64,000 nucleotides of DNA from Annona cherimola (lineage: Eukaryota; Streptophyta; Magnoliopsida; Magnoliales; Annonaceae), in the NCBI GenBank assembly GCA_030490835.1, contig CM059971.1:71566224-71630223 (forward strand), given 5' to 3'. Every line of letters starts with the position of its first letter. Position 1 is the first letter of the stretch. The translations under genes and the position numbers were made by a program. Shown here one piece after another: positions 1 through 11,260 of this stretch. The notes below the pieces were generated by a model. It saw only the letters and a list, made by a program, of their open reading frames with translations, ran no database searches and was not told where the DNA came from.

Positions 1-1796
1 TTCTCTAAGGAAGTCTTCGATCCTATCAGTGGAGACCCTTGTCTGAGTGACCATGGACACAAGTTCTGGGAGATTGTATATGGGTTCTTGGAGGATCCGG
101 AAAGTAGCCAAAGCCGATAGAACAGCACCAGAAGATAGAGGGACTTTCACTAAAATGCAGACACCAAAAGTAACTAGAGAAACTAAAGTTGGAGAGGTCC
201 AAAAGAGAAAGGCTATAGCTGAGCATGTGTAGAGGTATCTTTTCAACCAACTCCTTTCTGTTCCTCTGAGCTCGAGGAGCTTTTCCAAGTACGCTGTCTC
301 CCAAGCTTGCAACTTCAAGATTCTCATGCTCTTCAGTGTCTCTGAAGTGGCCTTGATCCTTGAGTCCTTGGATTCCATGATCTTGGAATGCAGCCTCTGT
401 TGTGCGTTGGCTAGTGGGGTGTTTCCAACCATAACCAGAACAGTTGCAAAAAGAGCTGCAAACGATGCAGCCCCACCGAGATTCCTATACAGAATGATTA
501 CAGCCAGAGTGATTTGAAAAGGGAGCAACCAGATTTGATGGATGTACCAGCAAAAGTCCCCGATCCTCTCGACATCTACATTCAGGAAATTCACAGTCTT
601 GCCATTGCTCATGCCTGAGTGCTTGGACAGAAGAGATTTGTTATAGATTGAGACCATGAGTGCTGATCGAACACGTATACCAATCCGATGTGCACCGAAA
701 TACCATTGGCGCTGAGACAGTGATTCAACTATCTTGGCAAGAAAGAAGAAGAATGCAAGCATGTAGCCATAGGAATTGCCAGAGTTCTCATCTTTTTCAG
801 ATATGAAGTTGACAAAATTGGTGATTAGTAGAGGACCCACATATGAAGCAAAAGTGTTTAGACCTGCAAGATTTAGAGTTTTGAACAATTCTGTAACATC
901 CCGAAGCAATTGAGATATGAAATGGAATAAAAACAAACAAACAAGCTCAACTGAACATTTAGCTCAATACCTGCAAAAATTGCATTTATGGCCAGAGGCC
1001 TGCAGATTGCACTGAGCAAAGCATTTTGCAGTGATAAATCTTTAGTTTTCTGCTTCCTGGCAGCTTCTTCCAACAAGGAGAATGATTGCTCTGCGGACTC
1101 AGACTCCGGTACAAGAGGGACATGGCTTAATTCCAGTTTCTGCTTCCTTCCTATCTCAAAGAGAGGGTTCAGCCAGCTGAATGTAAGATGGTTCCATCTT
1201 CCAGCATTGGTAAAAGCGTCATTCTTGGAACAGCCATTCTCATCTGATAGCAGTGGTTGTCTCAGTTCTTGGAGAGGCTGGTTACTTCTCAGGACAAGTG
1301 CATTGAAACAGAGGAAGACAGAGAACGGAAAGGAAGCAAAATCAGAAAAGTTTGCCAGTGGGAGATATGGCGACAATCTCATCTGTTTCAAAATGCTTGC
1401 TGCATAGACGGATATAGCAAGGGTATCCCAAAGGCAGAAGATAACCCACCAAAAGACCAAGACCAATGGCCACCTGTTGCTTTCTCCTGTCTTCCTCTTG
1501 CAATAAATCACAAGAAGAGTCACCATAATCCAAGTTACTGAGAGGAAAACAGAAGGCAGTTGGAGCTCTCCCATCTCCCAAATCTCATGAACCAGAAAAC
1601 CCAGATAGCAAATTGAAACTACACTGTTTGATAGGACAGTTATCCTGCTAAGCACCTTTGGCCTTCTATTGACTAGTTTCAGTTGTGTTTCTTCATTGTC
1701 CATGGTTCTCCTCCACTCCATGCAGCATTCGATTATCACCCAAGTCATGAAAACTGAGCAAGTGGCTACTTCAATGGTCGGTGGTGTCATCTCCAT
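1..1796 (-). CDS. ABC transporter C family (MRP-type), 5' part, two exons, runs off left edge
   Basis: This is the N-terminal 563 residues of a plant ABCC full transporter, a membrane pump that in this family moves glutathione or other organic-anion conjugates, commonly across the vacuolar membrane. Exon 1 is 1796-971, a GT/AG intron is 970-864, and exon 2 is 863 to beyond base 1; the joined frame is open throughout. Exon 1 encodes about five hydrophobic segments (roughly residues 9-25, 52-70, 79-98, 108-132, 148-166), which fit TMD0. The conserved cytoplasmic linker follows (LTFSWLNPLFEIGRKQKL near residue 205). Exon 2 encodes TMD1, with family signatures NVDVERIGDF, RILKLQAWE and STDRIEDFL. 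An in-frame TAA nine bases upstream supports Met at 1796; Met at 1790 is an alternative. The N-terminus looks some tens of residues shorter than I expect for plant ABCC3/ABCC8-like proteins, so an upstream coding exon is possible. Both nucleotide-binding domains and TMD2 must lie to the left. Substrate cannot be inferred. Confidence 0.93.
864..970 (-). other. Intron 1 of the ABCC gene
   Basis: A 107-bp intron separates the linker from TMD1. The donor reads GCAG/GTATTG and the acceptor CTTGCAG/GTC on the minus strand. Splicing splits a Gly codon (G/GT) and restores the family reading NAIFAGLNTFASYVGP across the junction, which fixes both sites. Reading straight through meets stop codons. Confidence 0.9.
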
Positions 1797-2700
1797 GAAT
1801 GCTTATCCTCAGAGAAGAAAACACCAATCCAAAACCAAAAGTTGGCCAACTACCAAGCTTCCGAGGGATTTGTAACCTGTTGCATACATTTCAGTCAAAA
1901 CTGATGAATATACAGAACAACCGTTCAAAATCAAAACATTACAAATAACCATGCAAAGAAGGGGGAAAAATTAATTCACGTAAGACAGAAAAGGCTCAGA
2001 ATTCATTAAGGGCAAACAAAAGACAAAAAAAAAAAAAATAATAATAATAAAAAATCATAATAACAACTATTGTCGACTACCTAGAATCAGAACTGCAATA
2101 AGCAGAACGCCTCATCAAGTTGTGGTTTAAAACGTCAATAGGAAGTGAAAGAAGTGAAGATGGTGAGATGGAATCGAAAGCATTTCAAAGATAAAATCCA
2201 ACCAGCACATCCAAAAGGTGCATGGATATTATAGAAAAAAAAAAAGCATGCAAGCCGACAAAGCTCAACGATTTCAGCAGCCCCATCTGTCGATTGGGAT
2301 TGATCCTGCGGGCAGTGCCGAAAACCAAGCACGTGTATCGCATTGCATAGCATACCGCGGTGCTTTTTGATTGCTGCAGTGCTCGGGGGATTCCCTTTCT
2401 CCACCACAGGCCTTGGTTTCTCTCTTTCCTGCATGCAAGCTTCTTCGATAATTAAATTATTTTAAAAAATGCATGCATCCCAAGATCTCTCCTCCACGAT
2501 TTCTCTAATATATATTCCTCTATCTCTACTCTCTCCCCCAGTCCTGTTTTCACAAATCGAGAAATCTCTTCTTTGGTGCGGGCCCAGGAAGTAAAGGTTC
2601 AGTGGAATTTGAAAAAAAATAGAAAAAAAAGAACCTCTTGGCATGACCTCAGGATGCCTTCATTAATGCCATTATGAGAACACAGCTTCCATATATATAC
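1797..2700 (-). promoter_or_regulatory. Upstream region of the ABCC gene: 5' leader and putative promoter
   Basis: The 900 bp upstream of the start codon holds no recognisable gene. A pyrimidine tract ending in CTGAG just before the start (about 1806-1825, minus strand) could be a splice acceptor, so a 5' UTR intron is possible. The segment 2135-2450 is GC-richer than its surroundings and may be leader sequence. An AT box, GAATATATATTAG on the minus strand near 2508, is the only TATA-like candidate in the right place. A plus-strand TATA-like box near 2690 faces the other way, followed by a C/T-rich leader-like stretch to 2810, with no gene behind it. An A-rich simple repeat lies at 2023-2051. 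Everything except the open stretch is inference. Confidence 0.35.
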
Positions 2701-2829
2701 CGTTGGGCAGGGATTCTCCCCCTCCTTTGAAAGCGAAAGATTTGGGATTTCGATTTCCGTATCTCGTCTTCTCTCCTTCCTTTTTTTCTTTCATTTCGTC
2801 GCAGGTTCCCCGAAGCAACATCAACCAAA

Positions 2830-4540
2830 CCAAAAGATCTAATCAGATTAACAGTTTCAAAATTTTCAATGTATTTTTTTAAAATTTAAAATAAGGTTAA
2901 AAAATTTAAAATATTTTAAAAAACTTCAGTAATAAAATAAAATTGACCGGACGGGATCGTGGATCCATGCTATATTCTGGGGGCTAATTAAAAAATCTGG
3001 GCCGTCAATCGGGTAATCCGCGCTCATTTGTTTATAGGATTGTAGTATTAGACCAGTTCTATCAATAAAATTAAGGCAATTTGTAGGCATAGAAAAATCA
3101 AGGTATTAGATTTCTGTGGATTTTTTACATTTTAGACCTTCTAAATTTGTATATTTGCATCTTCCTTGTAAGTTCCTCAATGGATGCATTTAAACTATTA
3201 CGAGTAGTTACTTATATTTTTTTAAATCCATATGGTAGAGACTCCACCAAACTGCCAAACTAGAGAGACTGTTGCCGCCACCGCTTTCATTCGAACACCT
3301 CTTTAATAATAAGATTTGAGTATTACCACCAGAACTGCGGCTCAGTCGACAGTTGTGTATATTTTTCAAGAGTGATGATGCAATGTATCCAGAGCTTTTC
3401 TTAATTTTTAACTTTTTGAAAATTTAAATCATTTAATGTTTAACGCATTTTGTTTTTATCATGCTATCAAAACTAATTTCCGTTGGACATTTATATTTGG
3501 TAAAAAATGGCATCTTTTGAAAGTCGATATATACAGTAATTAAAATATTTAAAAATCGTATAATATAAACGTAGTACGCAAAAAATTACAGTATGTAATT
3601 TTGGATCATAAATAAATGAACACTGATAAACGGTTTAAAATTTATAAATTAAAAATAAAGGGCTGCATAAAAGCTTCATGCGGCTTGGGTGTATCGAATC
3701 ATTAAGTTTTCTTTAAACTGCCTAAAATACCCTTATTCTAAGAAAATGTTTCTACGAGAAATTAACTGACGGAAAGGGGAGGGAGTCGCCTTGTGAATGC
3801 AAAGCAGTGCTTCAATATTATTGACGTTGCATTTTGTTGGTTCAATTAAAATGAAATCTACTTTTTGCATTTAATTATTTATTTCATGCAAATTAAATAT
3901 GTACATAGTTCTCATCTAAAAAAAGTGCGAATCCGTGAAATAAAATTGTTCGGTTTATACATTGATTTTAAAGTGCTAATTCAACGTCAAAATCATCTAA
4001 AATATTATTTTTTATATAAATGAATGACTTTACAAGATATTATGATATTCTAACATATACGAATGCGTCTATGTATTTTTTTATAATTTGAATATATTAT
4101 TATATATTTTTGAGAAAACAAATGACGTTTTTTTTTAAAAAAGAGAAGGCTCTCATGATTGAAAAAGACGAGGAGAGGCTTGCCGAGAAAGTATCAACAA
4201 AGGAGCAGCAACACAAGGAATGGAATTACTCCCTGAAAAGGAAGAATTTTTTCCTACATTTACACGTCTAGTAGCAAATCCTTCCTTATGCAATTAACGT
4301 TAAATCTAGCACGCTCTTCCTTCTTAATCATCCACTAATCACTCTGCTGATATCCGACTTGAATGGTTTCCTACGGCGACTTTGGTGTGCTGGCAACCAC
4401 AAGAAGGGTCAACTTAAAATTTAAACAAATCACAGCGAAAAGTAAAACCATGTGCATCTTAATTAAGAAAGGACAAAACTTTGTTTTCACTCTTAAAAGC
4501 AAGAAAATTATCGGGACAAGTGAATTGCGCTGTTTGATTC
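2830..4540. other. AT-rich intergenic DNA, no gene seen
   Basis: Stop codons are dense in all frames and no motif, terminal repeat or RNA gene could be supported here. The stretch 3280-3350 is slightly GC-richer but codes for nothing recognisable. Confidence 0.5.
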
Positions 4541-4549
4541 ATTTTCAAG

Positions 4550-4935
4550 TAATTTACAAATATATCCACATAGTTTGATCGTGATAGCAAATATAACCAC
4601 ATGGTTTCAAAATTTGTAAATTACCCCACCTAATTTGTTCATAATTGTAAATATATACACACCGTTATGACGTCGTTAGTGCTCCTTTATAGCATGAGTA
4701 TATTTGCAAAAACTAAATATACCCGCTTAATTTTTGAAATTGTAAATATTTGCATATAATTTGCAAACCTTTTCAAATATACCCGCGCCATAACGGTGCA
4801 ATAAAAGCATCGTAAAGGCATGAGTATTTCGCAATTATGGTCAAATTGTATGGAGTAATTTGTAATTTTTGAAATTATTGAGTATATTTACAATTATTGT
4901 TAAATTAAGTAGGTATATTTGCAAATCATCTTTCC
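4550..4935. mobile_element. Short long-TIR element (MITE-like)
   Basis: The two halves form an imperfect inverted repeat. The left arm begins near AATTTACAAATATATCC (4552) and the right arm ends near TAGGTATATTTGCAAATC (4928); both arms then run through several 'aaatatacc..cacataatttg' units for over 100 bp. The centre contains the near-palindromic pair ACCGTTATGACG (4672) and CCATAACGGTGC (4788). It has no coding capacity. It resembles the ends of the larger element at 5513-8535 and the one at 52840-54820, so it is probably a deleted relative. No target duplication could be fixed. Confidence 0.55.
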
Positions 4936-6094
4936 TTTTCTGGTTTGCATGCCTTTCCAATTGTTGTTAGCATAGCAAAGGTTCTTTTAATCTTCATGCC
5001 TTCTAATGGCACCTGTTTCAAGTTGTATTCCACAAAATTCGAATATGCATTTTTATCATTAAAATTTACTTATGTAAGCTCCTTTTACATTTTTAATTTT
5101 TAAATTTTCAAACAAAAAATTACAAGATGAGGTTAAAAAAATGCTAAACAGAAGTAGTAGAAGTGTGCAGTAATGAGCCCCTTAAAATTACATATAAGTG
5201 ATTTTATTTTTTTTTCCACCTTGATAATTTATGAAAAATCTACTCAACTCATTGTATAATTTATTTCATACTTAAAAATATATAATGCGTAAATTATAAA
5301 AAATGATTAGATTCATTTAGATATACAATAAAATATAACAATATTTCATAAAATTATTTAGTCATATAATAATAATATTTTATATAGTGTAGATGTGAAA
5401 GACATAATTGATATTTAACATTCAACTATTTTATTATATTGATTTTATATATTTTTAGATGAGACCATATACAATAATGTTGGACAAATGAAACAATTTC
5501 AGGATAATATAAGGGTAATTTGCATATATATATATCCACATAGTTTGACCGAAATTGCAGATATAGCTATGCAGTTTCATGAGCTACATATTACCCGATA
5601 TAGTTTTATAGAAATTGCTTATAACCTCGCATTAATGGTTGCCATTACATGAAAGCAGTCAAAGAGTTAGTGCCTTATTTCATTTATGAAAATACCCTAA
5701 TGCTCATTCTTCACCCGACTTTGCATCGACTCCCTAGTTAACTTTCACGGCAGTCTCCAGGCTGGCGAGAACGATCTCGTCTATATCTCCATCAACATAA
5801 CGATCCAGTAGAGATTCATATCGGCATGAGTCATCTTCATGGGATGGGTATTGAGAGGAGCTCCCAACATCGCCTAAGTAACCATGGCAACCAGGTATTC
5901 TTAGCTAACCAAATCCGAGAGTCAGATCTACGACTAAAAATGACAGAGATCCAACTCAACATGAGAAGTCCTTTGGGATGACTAGTGTTGAGTAGAACTC
6001 CACTCATGTTCTGCCCCTAACCCCAGCGTCAATGACGTACTCGAGGCCCTCTTTCGTGCGAACAATATGGAGCTAGTTTTGAACAAGTCATGAT

Positions 6095-6458
6095 CCACGG
6101 TTGCAGTTATCGACTTTCGAAAATCCATTCTTATGGTTTTTGGGTCTTCCAAGTTAATACCCTAGGGTTTTTTGGAGAATGTGACTTCTCTTTTTCAATG
6201 ATGAGATGTTAGAAAAGAAATCCTAAAAGCGCATAACCTGGGGATCATAACCATTTATATAGGAAGTTTATCTTTCATATTTCTAATTTAGCCCATCATA
6301 AAAATAGAAATTAGAAATTAGGCTGTAGGGTTTCTACGCATAGGAGACCCATAATTTATTAGATGATTTAGACCCATAAAACTTTATAGGATCAATTTAA
6401 AAAAGTGGGCCGCTATTTATGATAGCGTATATATATATGTGTGTTCAAAATTCTAACA
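6095..6458 (-). repeat. Truncated copia-type LTR, inverted copy of the 55321/61296 LTR family
   Basis: Read on the minus strand from 6458, the sequence starts TGTTAGAATTTTGAACACAC and follows the LTRs at 55321-55781 and 61296-61762: 'AGGTTTTATGGGCCTAAATCATCTAATAAA', 'GAGTCTCCTATGCGTAGAAACCCTACAGCCTAATTTC' type blocks, and 'CTTCCAAGTTAATACCCTAGG' in the far part. Homology fades near 6095, so the LTR 3' end (about 100 bp) is missing. No partner LTR is nearby. Confidence 0.75.
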
Positions 6459-7621
6459 GAGCAAGCTTATGGCTCAACAACGATGGTCGAACATATTCGA
6501 ACTAGAGAGGACTGAGACATCGACCTTAGAAGCTTATTGGAAGAAATGGAGGCCCAGCACCAAAACTAAGATCCTCCACACAAAGAGGGAGTAGGTGTGC
6601 AACTTGGGCCAGGTTCAGCCTGACCTCGAAGTTAGGCAGTGTTAGAACCGGTCACCGCTGAGATTGAACTCGATTTTTCAGGTTGAACCAGAGCCCGATT
6701 TGAAAATCGATTCGGTTTCGGGTTGCTAAGGACCCTAACCCGTGCAACCCGAACCTGATTTCATTGGCCCCATATAAAAGATGCATTTTCCCCAAATCGT
6801 ACCCTAATTTCAGTTGTGTACTTGCGTTTCCCCAATTCTCCCTCCAACCTTCCCTGCCCTAAGCCCCTTTGCGCTGTCGAGTGCCGACTGCTGGTCCACT
6901 ACTGACTGTCGAACAGGCGACCATAGCCGCCTTTGTGGCAACAACCCTTGCCGAGTGCCAAGTACCGATGACCATCACCCACTAGCCGTTGCTTCTTCCA
7001 GCATCGACGGTCGTGGCGGTCGGCCGAATTCTGGGGCCCGGAGAACTATCGGCTTCGCATGTCATGTCGCCTAGATCTGGGATGCCGGTCAAGCTCCTTG
7101 GAAGGGAAGACGCTAGTGTGTAAGGCTCTACTTTTCTCATTTCAAAAATTTTTTTCCATGAATATGTGAGAAAGTTCCAACTTTGCCAAGAAAAATTATA
7201 TGCTGCTTCATACCTGGCTTAAGTGTGAATGCTCATGAATGTTCGGCGATGTTGCATTGTATTGAGCAAGGAAACCATATTAGCAGCCATGGTTCAAATA
7301 TTTCTAGATGGTTATGCCTGAATAATGTTGGCGGACTGTCTGAAAATGAGTTTGAAACAGTATCAATAACACAATAACAACCAATATGATATTATTCAAC
7401 TTTTTAAAGAGCTTTAAAATTGAAATCACCTTGAAAAATGGCTTTTGCTGGGGAGGTGAGGTATTTCATTTTAAGTAGACAGTATCATTTTAGACTAAAC
7501 CAAGTTCGTTAGCCAAGTAACCTTCACCAAAAGGCCCAATGATTTTTTAATGGAAAATTTTAGCTCCTGGAGGAATACAGGATTGAATTGCAACCCAACT
7601 GAATTTTGGTCTGATAGGTCA

Positions 7622-7729
7622 CGAATATGGGAATGCAGGATTGAATGCAAGAGGGTAGCCACATCCTTGGAGACAAAAGGATTATAGGAATGCAAGGTTG
7701 AATGCAAGAGGGTAGCCACATCCTAGGAG
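7622..7729. repeat. Short direct repeat, about 55-bp period
   Basis: The phrase GAATGCAGGATTGAATGCAA at 7631 recurs as GAATGCAAGGTTGAATGCAA at 7689, each followed by GAGGGTAGCCACATCCT and a 'ggagacaaaaggattata' or 'ggagacagaaggatt' tail. It is a local tandem duplication inside the hAT-like remnant. Confidence 0.7.
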
Positions 7730-8111
7730 ACAGAAGGATTGAGCTATAACAGCCACACTGCAGTCACTAGCATGATTTTTATAGAAATTTGGGTACTTTG
7801 TTGGCTATCAATCTATCATTGAATCTTACAAACACATGATAGGCATTAAAATGACAACCCATGTCATGTCCACGATTAGTAGTGATCACCCGTACACTTT
7901 TAACTAAATCACATAGCTCTAATGTGTTGACTATTTTCAGTAATTTTCTGTGATCGTGTTGTTGTCATTTGTGAGTGTGAAAGATTGCAAGAGACGATTG
8001 ATTCCCTAAGACAATAGCTGTGATAGGAGAATATGATAGGATGAGTAACAAAGATATATTGATAGGAGAATGTCAATCCGAAACTCAACCCGAGCCCGAA
8101 TTTCAAAAATA

Positions 8112-8200
8112 GGATTAGGGTTCAATTTACAAATAGGGTTAGGGTTAGAGTTAGGGTTGAAGTTTTATAAATAGGGCTAGGGTTAGGGTTGAGATGAACC
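8112..8200 (+). repeat. Degenerate TTAGGG-rich patch
   Basis: Runs of GGGTTAGGGTTAGAGTTAGGG type words occur twice, separated by 'gaagttttataaatagggc'. The plant telomere unit is TTTAGGG, and here the unit is six bases and interrupted, so this is more likely subterminal repeat sequence of the surrounding hAT-like element than a telomeric remnant. Confidence 0.6.
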
Positions 8201-8884
8201 CAAGTTTCATGAGCCCGAGTTGCACCCTCCTTTTGACGATAGAAAATGAAAGATGGGTTGGAAGCCAATAAAAGAAGAGGCGTTGGATGGCCAGGGCTTG
8301 CGGCGATATGATGCCGGATAAGGGGAGCGGAAGAGCGGTGGTTTACTAATGGGAAAATAAAGTTATTTTTGTCATTTAAAAAAAATTATATTATACATTA
8401 ACGATCGTTGACATAAAGTGGTCTTACGGAGTTATATGTAATTTTTATGAAATTATGTGAAAGTAATATATAATTTATGAAACTACGTTAATATATCTGC
8501 AATTTTAGTCAAAATGTGTGAATATATATACAAATTAATATAAATATGTAAAATACAATGAATGAGGCGGAAGCATTACCTAGAAATGAATTTCATAGAA
8601 GCCGAACTCTTAGTATTTACCAACCTTAAAATTCTGGATTGAGCCAATAAAAAAAATTGGATTGAGGACATTTTGGTCATTCAAGAAGAAGTGGCTTTTT
8701 CCTTATTGGCTTAATCGAAGTTTTTTCTTACAGGAATTAAAATGAAAATATACAAACACTGTGGTCGTAGATGCAAATAGTCAAACTTGCGAAGCCTTTC
8801 CTGGTCAGTTCGGGCTTTGTGGGGCCCACGGGGAGAGGTGGCAAATACTGGCAAAGAGCCGGTCAGAGGTGGAAACTAGAAAAG

Positions 8885-9095
8885 AAAGCTGACGTGGCAG
8901 GTTCGGCGCTCGGCGCTTGTGGTAAGCTGGAGCGCCGCGAGCCGCCCACGTGTCACGATAATGCACGTGGTAGCCTGCCGCGTAGAATCGGCGTGCAATT
9001 CTCGATTCGGGCGGTTACGGCGTCCCACGTAATCCTAGGTGACAACTGGGCCCCATACATATTTCTTTTTTATTGTGTCCGACACGTGTTTCCGT
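8885..9095 (+). promoter_or_regulatory. Cluster of ACGT-core (G-box/ABRE-like) motifs
   Basis: Five ACGT cores fall within about 200 bp: GCTGACGTGGCAGG (8889), GCCCACGTGTCACG (8943), TGCACGTGGTAG (8962), TCCCACGTAATCC (9022) and CCGACACGTGTTTCC (9079). ACGT cores with these flanks are classic bZIP/bHLH sites in plant promoters. The patch is distinctly GC-rich compared with neighbours and ends in MITE sequence at about 9110. No coding exon is visible downstream on either strand within 3 kb, so the target gene, if any, is lost or distant. Confidence 0.45.
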
Positions 9096-9139
9096 TGGGT
9101 GGAAAGTGAAAAACTACTTGGCTTTTTTAGTCGTGCTTG

Positions 9140-9372
9140 GGAGATGATAATACTTTTTGAGGTGTTTTATGGAAATGATAAAATTTTTGATGAAAAGTTT
9201 ATTATTTATAAGTTTTTGAAATAATATAAAATAATATAATACGGAAAAGGTAATGATGAGAAATAAAAAGAATAAAGTTAAAATAGATTAGTTAGATTTA
9301 TAGTTAATTGTGTAAAAATAATTGAATACTAGGATAATTGCATGAGGAGAAGTGAAAAAATAATTGAAAAAT
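9140..9372 (+). repeat. Tourist-like MITE, degraded copy 1
   Basis: Diverged member of the family best seen at 15171-15451: TTGATGAAAAGTTT, 'gaataaagttaaaatagat', 'ttgtgtaaaaataattgaa' and 'gaaaaaataattgaaaaat' occur in the same order. Ends are lost. Non-coding. Confidence 0.6.
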
Positions 9373-9375
9373 GAA

Positions 9376-9905
9376 GAATATTTTTTTTTATTCTTATATA
9401 TTACATTATCTCAAGTTGTATCACATTTAGGTCTTAAGACAAACATACAATTTCCTTACCAATATTCTAATTTTTATCCCAGCAATATTTCTTACCTATC
9501 AAACGGTAGATGCTCCCACAGAAATTGGGAAGATAACAACGCTACCTCAAATTACTGTCATGGGATTTTGAACACATGTCACCTAACTAGAGGAGCCGAA
9601 TGATTATTACCCACCGGTATGAAATCCGGTGATTTCAGACTGATAAAAAAAATATGTATTTTTTTTGAAAAATATTTTTATAAACATGTTAATCTAGTTA
9701 TATTTAATCTATAAACCAAGTTTTACCATTTTTGTATATGTATATATATTTATTTTAGATTTTTAAATACTGGGGTATTTTTATAAAAATATTTTTCAAA
9801 AAAAATAAAAATATATATTTTTTGACTCGGTCTGAAATCCGGTGATTTCAGACCGGTCGGAAAGGATCAGTGCTTGCTAGAGGACTAGACATGCGTACCA
9901 CTAAG
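9376..9905 (-). mobile_element. Probable tRNA-derived SINE interrupted by a fold-back element
   Basis: On the minus strand an A-box-like GCCTTAGTGGTACGC (about 9905) and a B-box-like TGTTCAAAATCCC (about 9565) are followed by 'cttcccaatttctgtgggagc' and end in a T-run on the plus strand near 9376 (the poly(A) tail), the same layout as the SINEs at 15064 and 50804. The fold-back element 9612-9862 sits between the two boxes. No clear target duplication. Confidence 0.4.
9612..9862. mobile_element. Fold-back MITE with palindromic tips
   Basis: Arms of about 80 bp are inverted copies. Each outer tip is itself a near palindrome: TCTGAAATCCGGTGATTTCAGA on the right and ATGAAATCCGGTGATTTCAG on the left. 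Inner arm blocks GAAAAATATTTTTATAAA and TTTATAAAAATATTTTTC pair. The central part 'gttaatctagttatatttaat..ttaccatttttgtat' resembles the arms of the fold-back elements at 14500-14824 and 53066-53416. Confidence 0.75.
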
Positions 9906-10195
9906 GCTGGTAGAATGAAAGGTTTTAGGTTAAAAAGTTTTTGGGGTAAACAAATACTTTCTTAGATAAAATTTTTTGATATAATTTTTTTTTAAATAAA
10001 AGTAAATGATGCGATATTAGAGTTAATGATAAATAGTAAAGAAAATAAAGTTCAAGTTGTATAGGTAGTAGTGCAGAAAAGATTGAAAAATAGTTTGATT
10101 GTGTAAAAAGATATTAAAATAATTAAAAAATAATATGGTCGTGAATAGTAAAAAAATTTTAGTTTGAAAAGTATTATGGTGAAACAATTATACTC
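9906..10195 (+). repeat. Tourist-like MITE, degraded copy 2
   Basis: Contains GGTTAAAAAGTTTTTGGGG, 'aatgatgcgatatta', 'aataaagttcaagttgtatagg', 'gcagaaaagattgaaaa' and 'aataattaaaaaataatat' in the family order. No intact terminal repeat. Confidence 0.55.
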
Positions 10196-11260
10196 TTCAT
10201 AAAAAACTATTAGCATTTTAAAATTATTAAAAATTTACCCATGATAAATTTTAAAGTTTACATGTACACATGGTTAGGGCATGGCTTAATTGTTTGATAT
10301 TTCTAAACTATGTATAAGTGGTTTGAAGGAACTTTGATGAGAGCATATATCTTCTGAATCCCCGTTGGAACATAAATTTAATGAATGAATTAAATTTTAC
10401 ATTAATCACTAACATCCTAAAAAATTGAAGGGGTTGTATGAAATCACTTTTATGTAATTGATTACACAAAAGTAGAACCCATTAATCACTACTCATATAA
10501 TAAGAATAATTTATATAATTAGTTGGCCATAAGAATTATATTTTAAATGATTTAAATGCTGGTAATATAATTTAACATTAATATTTAAATTAAAATATTT
10601 TATTAAATTAATTTTGCACAATTTTCAAATAAGATCAACAGGTTACTGAAATAAATAATTTTAATAATCTACCAATTAAATTTTAATTTTATTATCTACG
10701 GAGACACCTTTGTTTCACCAACATCAAATTCTTACAATTCGAGAAGATCTAGACCTATATAAACTTCCATTACTTTGGAAGAGAATAAAACTCATATGCT
10801 AATGCCCAGATTTGAACACCCAACTTACTCAAAATGAGGCTTGGGCATTTAACACCATGAAGCCTTGATGGAGCCATAGCATTTCTCCTCTATATACAAA
10901 TAATGGATTAAATTTTATATAATCATCAATTTGGGGCCTAAACTTGATATATAACATAGAAATTTATTTTGGTGTACTATGCATAACATATTGTTTCTTA
11001 ATAAGGAAATAAGATTAACTAAATGAGATATAATATTATTTTATAATTAAAATGTTAGCATACATAAAATTAATATTTTGATTGCCTATTTTTGACATTT
11101 TTATTAAATCAAAATATGCTATATATTAATTTTTATATACTTAATTATGCATGTAATCATATATAAAAAATTTGCTATATTATTGATATTTGAGAACTTG
11201 TAGTTGTCTTTCTTTAGAAAATTTGTAAGAATTGTCAGGGTGTTTGATTGTAATATGGGT
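10196..11260. other. AT-rich intergenic DNA, one weak SINE-like trace
   Basis: No gene was seen. Around 10800-10870 the minus strand has GTGTTCAAATCTGGGC, a B-box-like word preceded by a 'ggcttcatggtgttaaatg' A-box-like word, which could be a degraded SINE. Nothing else is supported. Confidence 0.4.

Larger units (their letters stand above)
6594..8232. mobile_element. hAT-like remnant with GTGCAA...TTGCAC ends
   Basis: The left end reads TAGGTGTGCAACTTGGGCC and the right end, reversed, reads GGAGGGTGCAACTCGGGC, an imperfect terminal inverted repeat. Both ends are followed by clusters of AACCCGA/TCGGGTT words, a common subterminal feature of plant hAT elements. A TATA-like CATATAAAAG at 6772 precedes a GC-rich stretch (6800-7075) that could be a degraded transposase 5' region. 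No hAT transposase domain is recognisable and no 8-bp target duplication was found. Class assignment is tentative. Confidence 0.4.
5513..8535. mobile_element. Large long-TIR element (Mutator-like) with nested debris
   Basis: The left arm (5513 to about 5700) and the reverse complement of the right arm (about 8350-8535) match over roughly 140-190 bp with the same order of motifs: GGGTAATTTGCATATATA, a 'CACATAGTTTGACCGAAATTGCAGATATA' type block, then 'GTTTCAT..ATATTAC'. The octamer TAATATAA is found at 5505-5512 and at 8536-8543, directly outside the arms, and fits an 8-9 bp target duplication of Mutator type, although in AT-rich DNA this is weak alone. Inside lie an inverted copia-type LTR piece (6095-6458) and a hAT-like remnant (6594-8232). 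No transposase was seen. The interior 5700-6090 is GC-richer and unexplained. Confidence 0.55.

Noticed and set aside
988..1541. Plus-strand frames of 139 and 94 codons
   Set aside because: They lie antisense to exon 1 of the ABCC gene, whose frame has family motifs and correct splice sites; they are shadows.
8112..8200. TTAGGG-rich patch as an interstitial telomere
   Set aside because: The unit is interrupted, six bases rather than the plant seven, and embedded in AACCCGA-rich transposon-end sequence.
8771..9109. 112-codon frame over the ACGT cluster
   Set aside because: No recognisable domain; openness is explained by GC-rich composition, and motif density fits regulatory DNA better.
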